Below, in pieces: positions 20,266 through 21,620 of a stretch of 21,620 bases of DNA. A program made the position numbers and the translations under genes. Location of the stretch: the NCBI GenBank assembly GCA_029983625.1, contig JASBZF010000015.1:1-21620 (forward strand), in the 5' to 3' direction. Every line of letters begins with the position of its first letter. The first letter of the stretch is position 1. The stretch is from Pauljensenia sp. GTDB taxonomy: Bacteria > Actinomycetota > Actinomycetes > Actinomycetales > Actinomycetaceae. The notes under the pieces are model-generated. The model was not told the origin of the DNA. It made no database searches and saw only the letters and a list, made by a program, of their open reading frames with translations.

Positions 20266-21620
20266 ATGATCTCTTCTGCTCGTGCGCGTGTAGGCACCTA
20301 CGCGCTTTTCACAATGACAGTTGCGGCGGTGTTCAACTTCCGAAACGTCATTAACAACTCGGTGTCTATTGGCTTGGCCTCAGCCCCGGCCTTCTTCTTT
20401 GCGACACTGCTCTACTTCCTGCCCTACACGCTCATCATTGCTGAGCTTGTTGCACTCAACAAGGATTCAGAGTCCGGTGACTATCGGTGGGTGAAAACTT
20501 CCCTGGGAGGAAGATGGGCGTTCCTTGGAGCTTTCTCCTACTGGTTCGTCAATCTTTTCTATTTCGCTTCCCTCCTGCCGATCATTCTTGTCTACGCCTC
20601 ATACATGATCTGGGGACAGGAGAAAGTGCTTTCACAAACGGCAATAACAGTGATTTCCATTGCTGTATTCGCCCTCGCCACTTGGATATCCACCAAAGGC
20701 GCAACCTGGATTGGGAAGGTAACCAACATTGGGGCAACCCTGATGATGGGGATGGCACTTAGCTTCATTATCCTCACCGCAGCGGCTTTGGCTGGAGGAC
20801 TTGAACCTGCGACACCAATTACTTTGTCTGCGATGAAACCCGACACCGCATCCTTCGCGTCCATGTGGGCTTTCTTCGGTACTCTCGCGTGGATCATTCA
20901 AGGAGTGGGAGGCGCCGAGTCCGTTGGGGTGTACATCAACGATCTGAAAGGCGGGGTGCGATCCTTCATTAGGACCATTATTTTTGCGGGACTCATGATC
21001 GGTATGCTGTACGCCCTTGCCTCTGTCCTCATGACCGTTTTCGTTAAGGCTGGAGAACTGTCATACTCCGAAGGTATTTTTCAGACGATGGGAGGTCTCG
21101 GGAACTACTTCGGACTTGATAATGCTTTGATTAACCGACTTGTTGGTCTGGTCATGTTGACTGCAACTCTCGGATCTTTACTGATGTGGACTGCGACTCC
21201 GGTCAAGATTTTCTTCTCCGAAATACCCGGAGGGATATTCGGCGAAAAACTTGTTGAACTCAACGAGCAGGGGATTCCCTGGCGCGCCGCATGGGTCCAG
21301 TTCCTCATTGTCGTTCCGATCCTTATCATTCCTGCTCTCGGTTCGGATTCCATTGACGGTCTTCTTCAAATCGTCATCAATATGACGGCAGCCACTGCTC
21401 TGATTCCGCCGCTGTTCATTTACTTGGCCTATTTCTTCTTCAGGAAGAACTACGACGATGTGCCGCGTAGCTTCAAGATCGGGTCACGCCGTTTTGGAAT
21501 GGGAATGGCGGCGTTCATGATCGTGGTCTTCTCTTTTGTGTTCCTTACAGGAACGCTGCCCTACGGGCAGGAGGTGTGGCTCACGCTCGTGTACAACATC
21601 GGTGGAGTCGTGGTCTTTTT
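20266..21620 (+). CDS. APC-superfamily amino-acid-type permease (YgjI-like), 3' end outside window
   Basis: At least 451 residues are visible and the frame is open to the window edge, so the gene is incomplete here. It is a multi-pass membrane protein with at least 11 hydrophobic segments of the amino acid-polyamine-organocation superfamily, closest in look to the glutamate:GABA-antiporter group (start MISSARARVGTYALFTMTVA; VFNFRNVINN; EDS-like polar loop ESGDYRWVKTSLGGRWAFLG; TLAWIIQGVGGAESVGVYINDLK in TM6-7). GGAGG with a 7-nt spacer supports the ATG, 28 nt after the ebgC-like stop, so it is in the same operon. E. coli has a putative transporter of this family, ygjI, in the same place behind ebgC. 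The substrate is unknown; an amino acid or an aminoacyl-galactoside are both possible. Confidence 0.85.
   Translation, partial: MISSARARVGTYALFTMTVAAVFNFRNVINNSVSIGLASAPAFFFATLLYFLPYTLIIAELVALNKDSESGDYRWVKTSLGGRWAFLGAFSYWFVNLFYFASLLPIILVYASYMIWGQEKVLSQTAITVISIAVFALATWISTKGATWIGKVTNIGATLMMGMALSFIILTAAALAGGLEPATPITLSAMKPDTASFASMWAFFGTLAWIIQGVGGAESVGVYINDLKGGVRSFIRTIIFAGLMIGMLYALASVLMTVFVKAGELSYSEGIFQTMGGLGNYFGLDNALINRLVGLVMLTATLGSLLMWTATPVKIFFSEIPGGIFGEKLVELNEQGIPWRAAWVQFLIVVPILIIPALGSDSIDGLLQIVINMTAATALIPPLFIYLAYFFFRKNYDDVPRSFKIGSRRFGMGMAAFMIVVFSFVFLTGTLPYGQEVWLTLVYNIGGVVVF

Overview
The window looks like a chromosomal segment of a mid-GC actinobacterium, most likely Actinomycetaceae (Actinomyces/Schaalia-like). 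The reasons are frequent GTG starts, TANNNT-type -10 boxes placed directly before start codons, a LytR_C-domain protein, an actinobacterial phosphoglucomutase beginning MHERAG, an actinobacterial AGE-family epimerase, and a dnaX-recR pair with very long Ser/Gln/Glu-rich linkers in DnaX. The genus is an inference.

Left part (1-8036): a membrane-anchored LytR_C protein, then about 490 bp without an intact gene that holds a short tandem repeat and a decayed IS3-type orfA. Next, on the minus strand, are an App1-like (DUF2183) phosphatase and an MFS transporter, separated by a strikingly purine-rich spacer. A small two-helix membrane protein follows on the plus strand, then phosphoglucomutase (minus) divergent from an AGE-family sugar epimerase/isomerase (plus). 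Middle (8101-12165): two serine tRNAs (UGA, GCU), two look-alike terminator hairpins, and a dnaX-recR replication/repair operon. dnaX appears to be leaderless.

Right part (12395-15311): a lipoprotein-permease-ATPase ABC importer of the PF04392/TrpXYZ type. It converges, across a large bidirectional hairpin, on a LacI-family repressor gene on the minus strand. The repressor seems to start with CTG. Divergent from it is an operon of an EbgA-like beta-galactosidase, an EbgC-like (YhcH/YjgK/YiaL) small subunit and an APC-family amino-acid-type permease that runs off the window. This reproduces the E. coli gene set ebgR-ebgA-ebgC-ygjI. Two CCGG-centred operators 43 bp apart flank a well-formed promoter, and one is a perfect 22-bp palindrome.

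The most interesting points are the actinobacterial Ebg-like locus with an amino-acid-type transporter, the Asp at the EbgA position that limits lactose use in E. coli, an EbgC-like subunit that seems to have lost its usual polar ligands, the CTG start, a set of three genes with identical leaderless-promoter geometry, and a family of GC-rich intergenic repeats (GAGGGCGGGGCTG-like), one of which lies inside dnaX. No CRISPR array, prophage or intact insertion sequence was seen.
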